From Chitinophagaceae bacterium (GTDB lineage: Bacteria > Bacteroidota > Bacteroidia > Chitinophagales > Chitinophagaceae), in assembly GCA_947451935.1 (NCBI GenBank), contig CANGBH010000004.1:1-64000 (forward strand): a stretch of DNA of 64,000 nucleotides, given 5' to 3'. A program made the translations under genes and the position numbers. This document shows, piece by piece, positions 63,598 to 64,000 of the stretch (within the stretch, counting starts at the first letter, position 1; each line of letters begins with the position of its first letter). A model generated the notes under the pieces. It worked only from the letters and a program-made list of their open reading frames with translations. It was not told where the DNA came from and made no database searches.

Positions 63598-64000
63598 ACA
63601 GTATAATGGTGTAAAGATAAGCTCTGTTGGGCTATTCGTGCTGCAATCCATCCAAAACCACATCCCAAAAGTCCCCCGCACACCACATCAGACGGATAAT
63701 GCACCCCTACATAGACCTGTGAAAATGAAATAAACGCTGCCCAAATGAACAAAAGGGAGAAATACGAAGAGAATCTCCTAAATGTAATATAGACATATGT
63801 TGCAAACGCAAAATGATTCATTGCATGGGAAGAAGTGAAACTCCCATTTGCTCCACAATATTTAGCCAATACATTTATATGATACATCATATAGGGGTCT
63901 CTACATGGCCTAGGTCTATTAAAATAGCTTTTGATAAAAAAACTACTGATTAAATCTGAAATGGAAATAAGGGTTATACCTCCAAGTATCCACCACCATG
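63594..64000 (-). CDS. PAP2-family phosphatase (5' end outside the window)
   Basis: The frame is open to the window edge, so the start is missing. The three acid phosphatase motifs are visible: KSYFNRPRPC (motif 1), GSFTSSHAMNHF (motif 2, with SSHA in place of PSGH) and SQVYVGVHYPSD (motif 3). The protein is a membrane enzyme removing phosphate from lipids such as undecaprenyl diphosphate or phosphatidate. The stop overlaps the start of the CorC-like gene by ATGA, so the two are probably translated together. Confidence 0.88.
   Translation of the reverse strand, partial: WWWILGGITLISISDLISSFFIKSYFNRPRPCRDPYMMYHINVLAKYCGANGSFTSSHAMNHFAFATYVYITFRRFSSYFSLLFIWAAFISFSQVYVGVHYPSDVVCGGLLGCGFGWIAARIAQQSLSLHHYTV

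Overview
The window is AT-rich bacterial DNA from a member of the Bacteroidota, most likely a chitinophaga-like aquatic bacterium. This rests on several signs: TAnnTTTG promoter boxes, a TonB-dependent receptor, a SprE/PorW-like type IX secretion protein, Bacteroidota-type SUF genes, a fused DAHP synthase/chorismate mutase, and a proton-pumping rhodopsin next to blh. The genus cannot be fixed from sequence alone. There is no CRISPR array, prophage or intact insertion sequence. The one clear mobile-type locus is a small GIY-YIG gene lodged among tRNA-Ala copies.

Layout. 1-3638: end of sufC, then sufD, sufS, sufE and a DUF59 gene (Fe-S assembly). 3663-6281: large secreted Asp-box beta-propeller protein. 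6385-6925: tRNA-Ala(GGC), a decayed tRNA copy, a GIY-YIG gene and a duplicated tRNA 3' half with its terminator. 7002-13481: YqgE, a small lipoprotein, a saccharopine dehydrogenase-like enzyme, a FecA-like receptor, a PhyH oxygenase, an RRM protein and MgtC. 13556-16135: PEP carboxylase. 16210-21097: threonine operon with a Thr-rich leader peptide; ThrA has a degenerate aspartokinase half. 21607-23375: rhodopsin and blh. 23437-26011: acetyltransferase, SprT-like protein, and a bactofilin/AtpZ cluster. 26017-31509: SprE/PorW-like TPR protein and PBP1A. 31618-40636: sugar-acid or cell-wall type catabolic genes (aldolase, putative glycosidase, RlpA, VanX-SDR-ROK-SIS-MetE-UlaG). 40641-49042: aromatic amino acid operon on the minus strand, led by a Phe/Tyr leader peptide and a textbook attenuator, with a disabled-looking Y1 transposase gene inside. 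49048-52885: DEAD-box helicase, a repeat-rich lipoprotein, an ECF sigma factor and a fused anti-sigma/serine protease. 52931-64000: mixed housekeeping genes (nucleotidyltransferase, PLP deaminase, LipB, RluD, esterase, PyrF, kynureninase, SDR, CorC-like protein, PAP2).

How the parts work together. Threonine and aromatic amino acid synthesis each sit behind a leader peptide rich in the end-product amino acid, so ribosome stalling probably reports the charged tRNA level. The rhodopsin keeps all proton-pump residues and has Gly where xanthorhodopsin makes its carotenoid-antenna opening; blh next door would supply retinal. The sigma/anti-sigma-protease pair looks like a two-gene envelope stress sensor. 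The strongest items for follow-up are the Phe/Tyr attenuator, the Thr leader, the anti-sigma/HtrA-like fusion, the antenna-type rhodopsin, the ThrA pseudo-kinase and the tRNA/GIY-YIG locus.
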